Source: Staphylotrichum longicolle (taxonomy: Eukaryota > Ascomycota > Sordariomycetes > Sordariales > Chaetomiaceae). Taken from it: 64,000 bases of DNA. The position numbers and the translations under genes were made by a program. This document shows, one piece after another, positions 12,358 through 23,298 of this stretch. Each line of letters starts with the position of its first letter. The first letter of the stretch is position 1. The stretch covers positions 5,332,001-5,396,000 of the forward strand of contig JAHCVI010000001.1 of NCBI GenBank assembly GCA_019096155.1, written 5' to 3'. The notes under the pieces were generated by a model. That model saw only the letters and a program-made list of their open reading frames with translations, did no database searches and was not told the DNA's origin.

Positions 12358-14133
12358 ATGCAAACCCGAGCGGCTGTAAGAAGGCTGGCCGTGGCGGCTG
12401 CTACAGCCAGCGATGCCGTCAGTGCTTCCGTCACACAGACAGGGGTCGTCGAAGTCCCGAACATCACCGATGCCCAAGCACCTCCGGCCAATCTTCCATT
12501 CACCACCAAGATCATCATAAAAACCGGAAAACGTAAGAGAGCTGGAAGAAGACAGACCCAGCCACTCAAGGGTGGCTGGGTCTTACCCCATGGCATGGGT
12601 GCGGGGGTCGCTTCTTTGGAGACCTCAAGCCCGTCAGGCGAGACCGCGCCGCCAGCCTCATCACTTGCGAGTACGTCGGTCGAGACCGAGGATCCAATCC
12701 AGAAAGACACCACTCTGCCTTCACAATCTGGCACTAAGACGACGGTTGTGAGACAGCCCAGACGCACCCGCGCGTCCTCTCAAATGATCAAGACGACAAA
12801 TGATGACCGAAAACAACAAGAGCCTGCAATCAAAATGGAAGAGTCTGAGACCGTAGCCATCGAAAAGGAGGATAACCGCCAGAACAAACGTGTCGAAACT
12901 ACTCTGGTGCTAGCTAAACGAGCGTCCGAAGCCACAGCCCCCAGCAACGCGGCACTGAGAGCTGCTGGCGTCAAGGTCGAAGAGAAGGATATCCTAAAGC
13001 AATTGACCCCCAAACTCTTGATCATCAAAGGCATCACAATCAGGGACAACGTCGTCGTCAAGTCCTCGGAGAAGATCACGGTCGATGCCGCTCAGCTTCT
13101 CGACCCCAACTTACGGCGCATGGTGAAGAGAGGCAAGGACAACCCTTACGGACTGACACCTGGGTTTTCCCCATACCCGTACAGGCGGGTCCCAACACCT
13201 GACGCCTGCGAGGAAGTGCACCGGATCTTGACGGAGTTGCATGGGGAGGTGAAGCAGCCCGAAAAAATGCCCGCTGCATCTCTCGAGGTGGCCGGTTGTG
13301 GCGAGGTCCCATGCGTCCTCGATGCTCTGCTGAGGACATTGATCAGCGGGAATACTCTGATGGCGCTCGCAGATGCGGCCATAAAAAACTTGGCCCAGCA
13401 CTACGGACTCCGCCATGAAGGCACTGGCGCTGGAAGCATCAATTGGGACAAAGTCCGGTTGTCGTCACACCAAGAGCTCGCAAACGCCATAAAGGTCGCC
13501 GGTAATGGGCCCAAGAGGAGCCATCACATCAAGCAGATTCTCGACATGGTATATGAAGAAAACATTGCGCGGGCCAAGGAACGATCTTCGGTCTCCCCTA
13601 CAGGCGCAGGCGAAGGTTCAACCGGGACGGTGAATGCGATACATCAGCCTCTCTCCCTGGACCACATGCATGCCATGAGCAAGGACGAAGCGATGGCCAA
13701 GTTTGTGAGCTACCCGGGCATCGGCATCAAGACTGCGGCCTGCGTCACCCTGTTCTGCCTGCGGATGCCCTGCTTTGCCGTGGACACGCATGTTCACAAG
13801 TTCTGCCGCTGGCTGGGGTGGGTTCCAGAGAAGGCGGACCCTGACAACTGCTTTCGGCATGGCGACTTCATGGTTCCGGATCACCTCAAGTATGGGCTGC
13901 ACCAATTGTTCATTCACGACGGCCAGGTGTGCTTCAAGTGCAGGAAGGCAACCAAACCGGGGACCAAGGACTGGAACGAGGCTCCGGACTGCCCGCTGGA
14001 GCATCTGCTTGACCGCAGCAAAGATGAAGCTGGAACAAAGGCCAAGCAGCCCAAGAAAGTCAAGGAAGAAGCGAGCTCTGGGGCTGACGACTCTGGGAGT
14101 GATGGGGTTTCGGATGACGGGGAGGAGGAGTGA
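12358..14133 (+). CDS. HhH-GPD superfamily base-excision DNA glycosylase
   Basis: A single exon encodes 591 residues. Residues 1-260 are basic and low complexity. The HhH-GPD fold spans about 300-540: the hairpin YPGIGIKTAAC carries the lysine expected of bifunctional (lyase) members (about residue 458), and AVDTHVHKF carries the conserved catalytic Asp (about 476). The nearest feel is endonuclease III/DEMETER-like: WLGWVP after the Asp, then a Cys-containing C-terminal loop. That loop reads C-x2-C-x16-C followed by PL, so it does not match the canonical four-Cys iron-sulphur pattern. The last 40 residues are Lys-rich and acidic. Such enzymes cut damaged or mismatched bases from nuclear DNA; the substrate cannot be told from sequence. 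It is transcribed away from the RID-like gene. Confidence 0.85.
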   Translation: MQTRAAVRRLAVAAATASDAVSASVTQTGVVEVPNITDAQAPPANLPFTTKIIIKTGKRKRAGRRQTQPLKGGWVLPHGMGAGVASLETSSPSGETAPPASSLASTSVETEDPIQKDTTLPSQSGTKTTVVRQPRRTRASSQMIKTTNDDRKQQEPAIKMEESETVAIEKEDNRQNKRVETTLVLAKRASEATAPSNAALRAAGVKVEEKDILKQLTPKLLIIKGITIRDNVVVKSSEKITVDAAQLLDPNLRRMVKRGKDNPYGLTPGFSPYPYRRVPTPDACEEVHRILTELHGEVKQPEKMPAASLEVAGCGEVPCVLDALLRTLISGNTLMALADAAIKNLAQHYGLRHEGTGAGSINWDKVRLSSHQELANAIKVAGNGPKRSHHIKQILDMVYEENIARAKERSSVSPTGAGEGSTGTVNAIHQPLSLDHMHAMSKDEAMAKFVSYPGIGIKTAACVTLFCLRMPCFAVDTHVHKFCRWLGWVPEKADPDNCFRHGDFMVPDHLKYGLHQLFIHDGQVCFKCRKATKPGTKDWNEAPDCPLEHLLDRSKDEAGTKAKQPKKVKEEASSGADDSGSDGVSDDGEEE

Positions 14134-15022
14134 CGGATTTTCACAGGTATCAATTGGTCGATGGGCAAAATCAGTGCGGAGGAAGAGTTGGCTCGAATTT
14201 CTTACGATTTTTGCTGGGTTGATCACGGCTACGGATCTGAACAGGAGTTACCAAGAAGGGAGATGGGGAGACGTGTGCCCTGCGTCCTCCCCCAAAACCA
14301 TTGGCTTCAGACACAGATTTGAAGAGCTTGCAATGGTGGGCGGTGGAAAATAAAAGAAAAGAGAACGGAAGTAGTTTTAGGTCAATAAAAGCTTCATACA
14401 AGGTACACAAATCTCCTTACAGACGGAATACAGTGCAATGCATGATCAAGCGGCAGACTACACTTCCTTGCAGTTGTGAGTCGCTCGATTGAAAAGCGTC
14501 CGAGATCCCGGGCTGCAGGGGTCTTAATTGATGCCCCACTTCCTTGCTTGCCCCACAAAGCAGACGCGTGCAACTGGAACAGCTTTGAGATCTTTCGCGA
14601 TTCCCAAAGCTGCTTGCCAGGGCGCCTTGGCTGACCGACCTCAACGTTCAACTTGACGGGAGCATTCCTGCCGACCCACGGCCACGCTCAAAGCTTCTGT
14701 GCTGGCGGGCTTTTCTTGCACTGGAACATTCAGCAGAATTGCGCATTTCTGGGGCGTTTCCTTTATGTGCGCTGGCCGCGCTCTTCTCTCCTCAGCAGCC
14801 CTCCTCAGCAACTCTCGACGACACGACTTCTCCTCTTCCCTGGCCCGACGATTTTCGTCCTGAGTTGATCCATTCTTTACAGTGTCTCCTAAGCGTAGCA
14901 CGTCTAGAAATCCTGCATGATCACCAAATTATGCGCAGTTCTTCTACTGAACTTGCGTCCTCCACACTTCCTCTCAAACCCGACTCGACGCAAGTCGGTT
15001 CGGCCGTCTACCAGTAGTCGCA
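14134..15022. other. Spacer before SEN1
   Basis: There is no supported gene. It contains the glycosylase 3' UTR and the SEN1 promoter; a CT-rich stretch lies at about 14770-14990, just before the SEN1 start. Confidence 0.4.
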
Positions 15023-18000
15023 ATGGAGACCAACGACCTTCTCCAAACGGCCATTGGGTGGCACCGTATCTTTGAGGACCGCCCGCCAGACGCCCATCTG
15101 TGTTGTCCCAAGATCGACGAAGAAGACTTTGCGAACTACGACGAACCCGACGTGCCCGACGAGGGCGGGCTCTCGGTCGACGAGAAGAAACAACGAATCA
15201 AAGAATACGAGGACCGATTTCACAATGTCTACAATCTTAGCGTTTTGATGGGCCTCGGCAGGGAAGTCGCCGGGGAATGGCTGGACAACTGGACCCAGAC
15301 CGTCGAATCCTGTCTCACGAGGTGCGACTCGTGCGTGAGGAATTGGCACCGACATCGCGAGCCCTATCTGGGTGGCCTGTGAGTGCGCATCCATGACTCT
15401 CACGGTGTCGGCAACTGATACTGACGATTGGTACTCCGATAGGCACCTTGCCGCCGAGCTGGTCGATTACATGCGGAAGAGGCTCGGCGAGTTCGACAAG
15501 CAACGCATCGACAAGGGCCTTCGCAGCGCACGAACAATCCTCGAGGAGAAAGGCCCCATGACAACGGCAAAGCTCGTCGAACATGACATAACTGCTGTTC
15601 TGGCACTCTTCGAGGCCCTTTGCAGCATCGAATACCTTGCCCAACCCGAAAACCAACCGGATTTCAACTTCGTTTTCGAGCAAACACAGCAGAAACGACC
15701 CCTCCGAATGCAAGGCGGCATTATACCTACAATGACCTACTTCCTCTTTGACGACCTCGCCTCATCATACAGGTTCAAGTTTGCCGAAAACGCCTGGGAG
15801 AAAAAGGCCCCTGAGTCTCTCACGGATCAAGAATGGGACTGGGCGATCTGTCCCCACCTGAGCACCGCAATTATGAGGGTCTCCCTCTCGAGAGGGATGC
15901 CATCCGCAGAGAGGATATGCAGGTTTTGGCGCGGTTTCTCGTACGTCCTTCGCTCGTTGAGCGAGAAACAGATCATCAACTCGCTCCGGGCAATGGAGGT
16001 GTCGCCGAGCGTTTACTTTCTTGCCCTCGAGCACTTGGCCACCGATTCCGACGAGGCCCTGGCCATGGTCCTGAAGGGTCTCCGGGAACTCATGGAAAAG
16101 TCGGCGAGCGCTTTCTGGGCTGCGTTTGACCAAGTCACTCCCAGCCAGCTTGTCGAGGAAATCTTCAAGAGCCCGGCCTTCCGGCGCTTCTTGAACAAGT
16201 CCCTGATGTCCGACATGATGGTCACGGAAGGGGAGAGCCAAATCCCAGCTCTGGCTGCTTGGATGAGGGCTTTCATCCGCTCCTTACCGTCAATCCAGCG
16301 TTCAGACGTATGCGAATCACTTCTGCGGCACCTTTTTGACACTTTCCGCCGGGATCCGACGGCCGACCGAGCCGCGCAAGCGACCTGCACTCTTGCAGGC
16401 CTGGTTACCCTCAGCGAGTCGCTCGATGGCTTTCTTCACCAAGAGGTCCCATTCGATACGGGGACCGCCCTCATCATGGTCAACCAGCTGCTTAACCGCG
16501 TCGTCCAGTATAGCGATGTGATCATCACTGCGGCCGGTCTCAAGCCCGGTGACACATTCAACGTCGGCATCTCCCAGACCGCCATGGCTATTATCCACTC
16601 CGCGCTTGCACTGGATGCGAGAGCGACCGAGATTGAATGGAGGGCCTTGATCGAGGAGAGCCCGGTGCAAGATGCTGTGAACCGGGACTCTGGCGCTCTC
16701 TGGGAGTCGTTCCTCGAGATGCTTTGGTATGGACAGCTCGGGCATGCCGAGTTGGCCAAAGCCATGCTGATGGCTACGCTGCGTCTCCGAAACATCGAGC
16801 AGTTCATCCCTAAGCGCAAAGAACAGCTCAAGCGAGAGCAGCAAAAGTTCAATCAGAGGTATCAGCAGCAGACTGCCGCCATTGGGAGGATGCTTGGCCG
16901 CCTGTCGGACTTTAATCCAGGAGACCTGGACAAGTTCTGCTCGGAGCGCCAGAGCCCCACCATACATCCCATCGTGTCATCCCTCATCCACGGCGAGGAC
17001 GCGATTCGGGAGGCTGGATTTGAGCTGTTGAAGGCCATCACAGGTGAGACATTGCCATCCGATGCGGTGAGCAAGATGTTAGAGAACTACTTCACCCCTT
17101 TCTTGGATGCGTTCTCCGAGGCGGTGAACAAGGTTACCGCCAAAAAAGATGCCAGCAGCCCCTGGAGCCACATGCTCCCCATCCTCAAGTGCAGCGAGTT
17201 TGTCTTGAACGGCCTCTGCGATCCTTCCGTAGGCCAGCTGCGGCGCAAGTCTCTCACCACAGAAGAGCATGTTGCTGTCAAACGCTGGTGGGAATGCGTG
17301 TGGCAAGCCGTGGACCACTCGTTCAGGATGATGCGGATCTGGCACGAGAAAGTCGACAAGAAGATCATGGAGGACTTTTGTCGAGACGTCATGGAACTGG
17401 GCAATAAGCTCTTCGCCCAGGACGGTGTCATGGCGTCTGCACTGAGCCAGCATAGCAACGATGACAGCGCCCAGAACAACGGCGACGCCACGGCAAAGGC
17501 CATGAGGGGCGTCCTGGAGCCACCCAGGAGATATTCGTTCTCTCTCGCCGACATGCTGCAGCTCAGGGACAAGTATCTCATCATGGGTATCATAGAAGTG
17601 ATCAAGAAGCTTCTTGCACGGCTGAAGCAGAACGACATGGAACTGCCCCAGAGGACGCTTGCGCACCTCGGCAACATGCTCAAGCGGAAGAAACTTCCAA
17701 ATGGAAGAGTGGACTATGTCCAGAAGACCAACCTGACCAACGAGCAGAGGATTGAGCTACTCAAGGCTCTCGGGGAGGATGCCGTGATCGACGAGCAGTT
17801 CATGGGCACCAAACCCGGCGAGAAGGAAGCCAAGGAGAAGGAGCGGGCGATGAAACAGAGCAAGATCGACTTCTCCAAGGGAAGCCTAAACCTCACGGCG
17901 TCCGGGAAGAGTGATTTTGCCGCCCTCGCCCCCAACTTTGAGAAACGGGGGTCTGCACTATTGGCACGACTTCAGGAAGAGGGGGTTCCAAAGCCCAAAC

Positions 18001-21000
18001 CGCCGACGAAGCTTGACCAGAAGGCCATTCTCGCCAATCAGGCATCCATCAAGGAGGCACGAGCGCGGGATAAGGCCGAGAAGGCCAAGAGAGATGCCGA
18101 GGCCATTGCCAGAGCCAAAGCCCTGCGCGCCCCGCCCAAAACCGTCCCCGGCGAGGGTTCCGGACTGCAGGGCATCACCGGCGTTCGGGGCAAGGATCAT
18201 GCTCCGGTTGTCAAAGATGAGATTATGGTCGGTTCGTCCTCCGAAGAGGACGATGACTCCGACGACGAACGGATAGCACTGAAGGCCAAGGCCAAGAACA
18301 AGACCATCACCGACGCGGAGCGTCGTCGGCTGCTGATGTTGGCTGAGAAGCGCGGGCCAGTAAAGAAGATCAAGCTCCAGAGATCAGCAAAGGACATGCG
18401 AGCGCGCCTGATCCCTCCGATGGATGTGCTGCACCAGGCCATCCTGGAATGGGACATCTTTCACGAGGGCAACGACCCTCCGAACGGCTACCGCTGTGAA
18501 GGCGTCTCCGACTCGTACACAAACCCCACCAGCTACAAGCAGACCTTCTTCCCGCTGCTCATCAACGAAGCCTGGCGCTCATTTGTCACGGCAAAAGATG
18601 AGGCTACATCTAAGCCCTTCGGCATCAAGGTGCTCAGCCGCATGACGGTCGACAAGTTCATGGAGGTCACTGCCTCGGTACCTGCCCAGGTCAGCAAAGA
18701 TCGGGGTCTGTCCGAGGGAGACATTGTCATTGTCTCGAAAGGCGAAGATCCGCTCAATCAACCAACAGAGCTGCATTGTCTCTCCCGTATCTGGAAGACG
18801 ACGTACAAGAAAGACACTGTGGAAGTTGTCTACCGTCTCAATGCCAAGGGTAACCAGATCCTGCCTGCGCTGCTTCCGGGCTCCGAGTTCCACGTGGTCA
18901 AGATCACCAACATGACGACCATTGAACGCGAGTATGCGGCGCTGGAGAGTTTGCAGTACTATGACCTGATGGATGAAGTCCTGAAGGCGCAGCCGTCCCC
19001 CATGTTGACCTTTGGTGACGAGGCGGTCACCGGGGTGATGCAAAACTACCAGCTCAATCCTGGCCAAGCGCGCGCTATCCTCAATGCCAAGGAGAACGAT
19101 GGCTTCACCCTGATTCAGGGCCCGCCAGGAACGGGAAAAACCAAGACCATTGTTGCCATGGTCGGGTGTCTCCTCACGGGGGTTCTCAAGCCGTCGAGCG
19201 GCGCAGTGGCGCTTGCGAGACCTGGACCTGGACCATCCCACGGACAAGCGCCTCCTTCCAAAAAGCTGCTGGTCTGCGCGCCCAGCAATGCCGCCGTCGA
19301 CGAGTTGGTGCTGCGGTTGAAGGCTGGCGTCAAAACCATGAACGGGACGCTCCACAAGATCGACGTCTTGCGTCTGGGCCGCAGCGATGCGATCAACGCG
19401 GCCGTCAAAGATGTCACACTGGACGAATTGGTCAAGGCTCGGATGGACGCCGAAATCAACAACAGCGGGCCGAGCGATCGCGAGAAGCTACACAAAGACG
19501 CGGGTGAGCTCAAGGAAAAGATTGCAGAGCTGCGACCCCAGCTTGAGGCGGCGCGAGCAAGCGACAACCGCACCTTTACCATGAAGTTGCAGCGCGAGTT
19601 TGATGAGCTGAAACGCCGGCAGGCTCACATCGGCGCTCAAATCGATGCGAACAAGAGCAACGGAAATACGTTTGCGCGCGAGGTCGAGATCAAGCGCCGG
19701 CAGATCCAACAAGACATCCTCGACAAGTCTCAGGTCCTATGCGCCACCCTGAGCGGTAGCGGGCATGAGATGTTCAAGAACCTCAACGTTGAGTTCGAGA
19801 CGGTGATTATTGATGAGGCTGCACAGTGTGTGGAGCTGAGCGCCCTCATCCCGCTCAAGTACGGCTGCTCCAAGTGCATTCTCGTCGGAGATCCCAAGCA
19901 GCTGCCTCCGACGGTCCTTTCGCAGTCTGCCGCGAGATACGGTTATGATCAGAGTTTGTTTGTCCGGATGCAGAAGAATCACGCTAAGGACGTTCATCTG
20001 CTGGACATGCAATATCGTATGCACCCGGAGATCAGCAAGTTCCCCAGCAAAGAATTCTACGAGGGCCTGCTGCAAGACGGCGCCGACATGGGGCAGCTGC
20101 GCCTGCAGCCCTGGCACCAGAGCGCCCTCCTTGGACCCTACCGTTTCTTCGATGTCAAGGGCTCTCAGGAACGCGGCCCGAAGAATCAGTCACTGGTCAA
20201 CGAGGAAGAGCTCAAGGTTGCCATGCAGCTGTATCGTCGGTTCCGCACCGATTATAGCAGCGTCGATCTCAAGGGCAAGATTGGTATCATCACGCCGTAC
20301 AAGGCTCAGTTGTTCCGGCTCCGGCAGCGGTTCAAGGAGAAGTACGGCGAAGGAATCACCGACGAGATTGAGTTCAACACCACGGATGCGTTCCAGGGCC
20401 GGGAGTGCGAGATCATCATCTTCTCGTGTGTGCGTGCCAGTCCGACTGGAGGTATCGGTTTCATGACGGATATTCGCCGTATGAACGTCGGTCTGACGCG
20501 TGCCAAGTCGTCGCTCTGGATCCTGGGTGATTCTCGCGCGCTGGTCCAGGGCGAGTTCTGGGCCAAGCTCATCGAGGATTCTAGACAGCGCGATCGTTAT
20601 ACGAGCGGTAACATCATGGCGATGCTCAGCCAACCGGGCCCGAAGGTGCCACTGCCATCATACCCGCCGTCCACAAAAGACTTTCAGCCTCAGCGCGATG
20701 TTGTCATGACAGATGCGCCCGAGATTCCCAGGCCATCGGCCTCCACAAGCAAGCCCGGCACTCCAGCACAGCCGGCTCCTTCGACACCATATGCTCAAGA
20801 AACCACGGCTCCTCCACCACTGCCATATCGCGGAACAGGGATTGGCGGGCTCAATGAGAGAGGCGAGGCGACATCAGTAGCGCCGAGGGGCGGAGGTGCC
20901 CCAGTGATCCAGTCGACCGCCGGGTCTGCGGGGAAGAAGCGGCCGCGCGAGAACAATGACGACGGCCGCTCAAACATGAAAAAGGCAAGCCTCGAAGTAG

Positions 21001-21388
21001 GCACTTTGCCACGTCACAAAATCAACTAACACCACCACGTCTAGACACACCCCAGCTCAGACCGAGGCCCCGCGAAGCCCCCCGCGCCTCCGAATGTGCA
21101 CAAGAAACCGAAAGCGGGAGTCGATCCTTCGGCGATGGAAGTGTTGGGATTGGTGCCCCCCGAGCGGGCGCCGGCTCCGCAACCCCGAGCCCCTCCACCG
21201 CAAGGTAGACCGGCTGGTGGCCCTGGACCCAATGCAGGTCCCAATGCGCCAAAGGTGAGTGGATTCTTGGAATACATACCGTGGTGCTCAGTGGACAGCT
21301 AACGCCTGTGTTGTTGCAGGGGCAGATAATCATGAACAAACGACCAGCTGCGGACCCTTTCCTCAGACGGAAGCCGGGGAAGCGCTGA
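15023..21388 (+). CDS. SEN1: SEN1-type superfamily 1 RNA/DNA helicase
   Basis: Predicted exons are 15023-15378, 15443-20996, 21045-21254 and 21320-21388, giving 2062 residues (yeast Sen1 is of similar size). The N-terminal ~1000 residues are the helical SEN1 N-domain. The helicase core has Walker A GPPGTGKTKT (about 1344), the DEAAQ box (about 1575), GDPKQLPPTV, the LDMQYRMHPEIS segment, DAFQGRECEI and VGLTRAKSSLW (about 1800). Sen1 ends non-coding RNA transcription and resolves R-loops in the nucleus. The long exon would stop at 21029, but splicing at 20997 into two small exons gives a Pro-rich tail ending in the basic LRRKPGKR, a likely nuclear localisation signal. Acidic and Lys-rich linkers lie at about 950-1000. 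Confidence 0.93.
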
Positions 21389-21925
21389 ACAAAGTAGAGA
21401 TAGAGAGGCAGCCATGTGTGTGTTGCTTTGCATTGTTTTTCCGGCCAGCCATTTTTCTGAAGGGTGGTTTTGCCGGTGATTTTTTTGCTATCGGACTATG
21501 CATAGCTTAGATGGAAACGGATCTGTCTGCTCCCATGGCGGCCGTGGGATATTGGAACTGGGCTCATTGCATGGCGGTAAGGGGGTAGATGGTTGAACGA
21601 TGGCTTGGACCGGACAGCTGGGCAATGGGGGTCTTTTGCATGGTTTCGCGTGATGGGGTCCTTTGGAGCATGGATGGAGGGACCGCGAAGACGTCTTGCC
21701 CGTTCAACCTGACGCACGTGAATCTTTCTTGCCTTTCTCCATCCTGCATCTTCTTTTCAGAGCACCACTTTCTTTCCCGGCTGCGCGCCCGATCACCAGA
21801 GATGCTGGAGAGCGACCAACAACCACTTGCGCGCCCTGCTCTGTGTCTACTGGCAGACAATCGGCCACTCCGATTCCCGTCTCGGCCTGTAATACACAGG
21901 GTGTGGGCAGTACCAACAAACGGAC

Positions 21926-21961
21926 TACTCGGGACATTACTCGGGACATTACTCAGGACTA
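21926..21961. repeat. 12-bp tandem repeat, about three copies
   Basis: The unit TACTCGGGACAT occurs twice exactly, followed by a third degenerate copy. It is a small intergenic minisatellite with no known function. Confidence 0.7.
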
Positions 21962-22414
21962 GATGGAGCCAGTGGGCCTGTGTGTCCCGTCTACCATATT
22001 CAGCCACACAACATGTCTTTGTAAAGGCACCTGACTCCTTAGACATACGAGCAGCTTCCGTGTAACCTCGTTGTGCAGGATCTGGGCTGCAGCTGTCCGT
22101 CGTCGATGTGCCATCAGCTTCCTCCATGTTACACCAAAGACCCAAATTCACCACGTGTGCCCCCTGTTGCAGGTCTGCCGGCTCCCGCTCCCGCAGAGCT
22201 TGTTCCTGCGGGTTGAGAGACCGATTGGTGGATATCCTCCGGGCTGGTGGAGACCAACAGTGCTTGGTGCTACCACAGTCCTTCTCCTGCCCTCGAGCCA
22301 CCTCCCGGCAACCTGAGTGACTTGCAAGGTCATCATCTTGAGCGACAACACATGCACTGAGCCATATCACGGCTCTGAGTGCGTTTGTCGAAAAAATAAC
22401 AAAAATGTCTTGTG

Positions 22415-22577
22415 TTCTTTTTCTTCTATCTTTCCCCTCCCTTCTTTGCCCTCTTTCCCTCTTTTGACCAATCTCCTCTTCGCCGTACCTTTTTTTCTCC
22501 CTTCATTGCATTCGTTTCCTTCTTTTGCTCTGCTCTTTTTCCTCTTCCTATATTTAATTCCATTCTCTCTTCTTCAA
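22415..22577 (+). promoter_or_regulatory. Polypyrimidine (CT-rich) tract
   Basis: About 160 bases are almost all C and T on the plus strand, with few purines. CT-rich tracts commonly lie just upstream of transcription starts in filamentous fungi, so this may mark the promoter of the gene starting at 23299, with a long 5' UTR. That link is inference. Confidence 0.35.
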
Positions 22578-23298
22578 GGCCTTCAGGTATGGTCTTGCGA
22601 GCAACGGCCGGACCAAAATTCCAATATGGGAGACTTGATCCGATGCTCAATTGCTGGGGGCCGTTGAGGTGGAAGTTAGCTCCGGTGCCACGTACCGCAC
22701 GGATGATGTTGTTGACTCGGTCTTTGGGGTCTCTTATCTACCCAGCTGGAGCCTGCCTGACTGGGGAGTTGGTCTCCACCAAAGCCGGAAGAAGAGCTGC
22801 GTCGGATGTTGACGCAGGGGCGATGGAATGGAATCCCCCGTGAAACTCTCTGTCAATGTCAATGGCGTGGCATCCCACGCGGTGTTGATTGAGTCCTGAC
22901 ATCATGTGCCGCCCTGTCTCCCCACCTCTGGGTCGGGGTTTCAGAAGATGTTTTCCAGGTGTTCCAAATGCTACTCATTGTCGACTCCAGGGTCGAGCCC
23001 GAAATCTCTGTGTGTTCTCTGACAGCTGGGAGCTCGGACAGCTCCGACCGCGTCCGGCTGGGACAGCCGCTGCTTTGCCCTCGCAGCACAAGCTCTCGCA
23101 CGGTGACTGCGTTGCCACTGTCAGATGACCTCTGCGGTCTGCCCCTGACAACTCCCTGACTCTCGGGCTTCATCTGACAACGCAGGAAGTGCTCGGAGGT
23201 TGGTCAATGAGAGAGATCGCTGACACTAATTCAAGCATCAGTCCGTCTTCAAGATATTTTGACGAGATTTTGCATCTCTGAAGTCAACCGTCATTATC

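Larger units (their letters stand above)
21389..23298. other. Gene-poor 1.9 kb spacer
   Basis: No supported gene. It holds a 12-bp tandem repeat (21926-21961) and a long pyrimidine tract (22415-22577). Frames here (such as the 268-codon one on the minus strand at 21564-22370) show no domain. Confidence 0.45.

Noticed and set aside
21564..22370. 268-codon minus-strand frame in the spacer after SEN1
   Set aside because: No domain, composition unlike neighbours, and no supporting splice or promoter signal.
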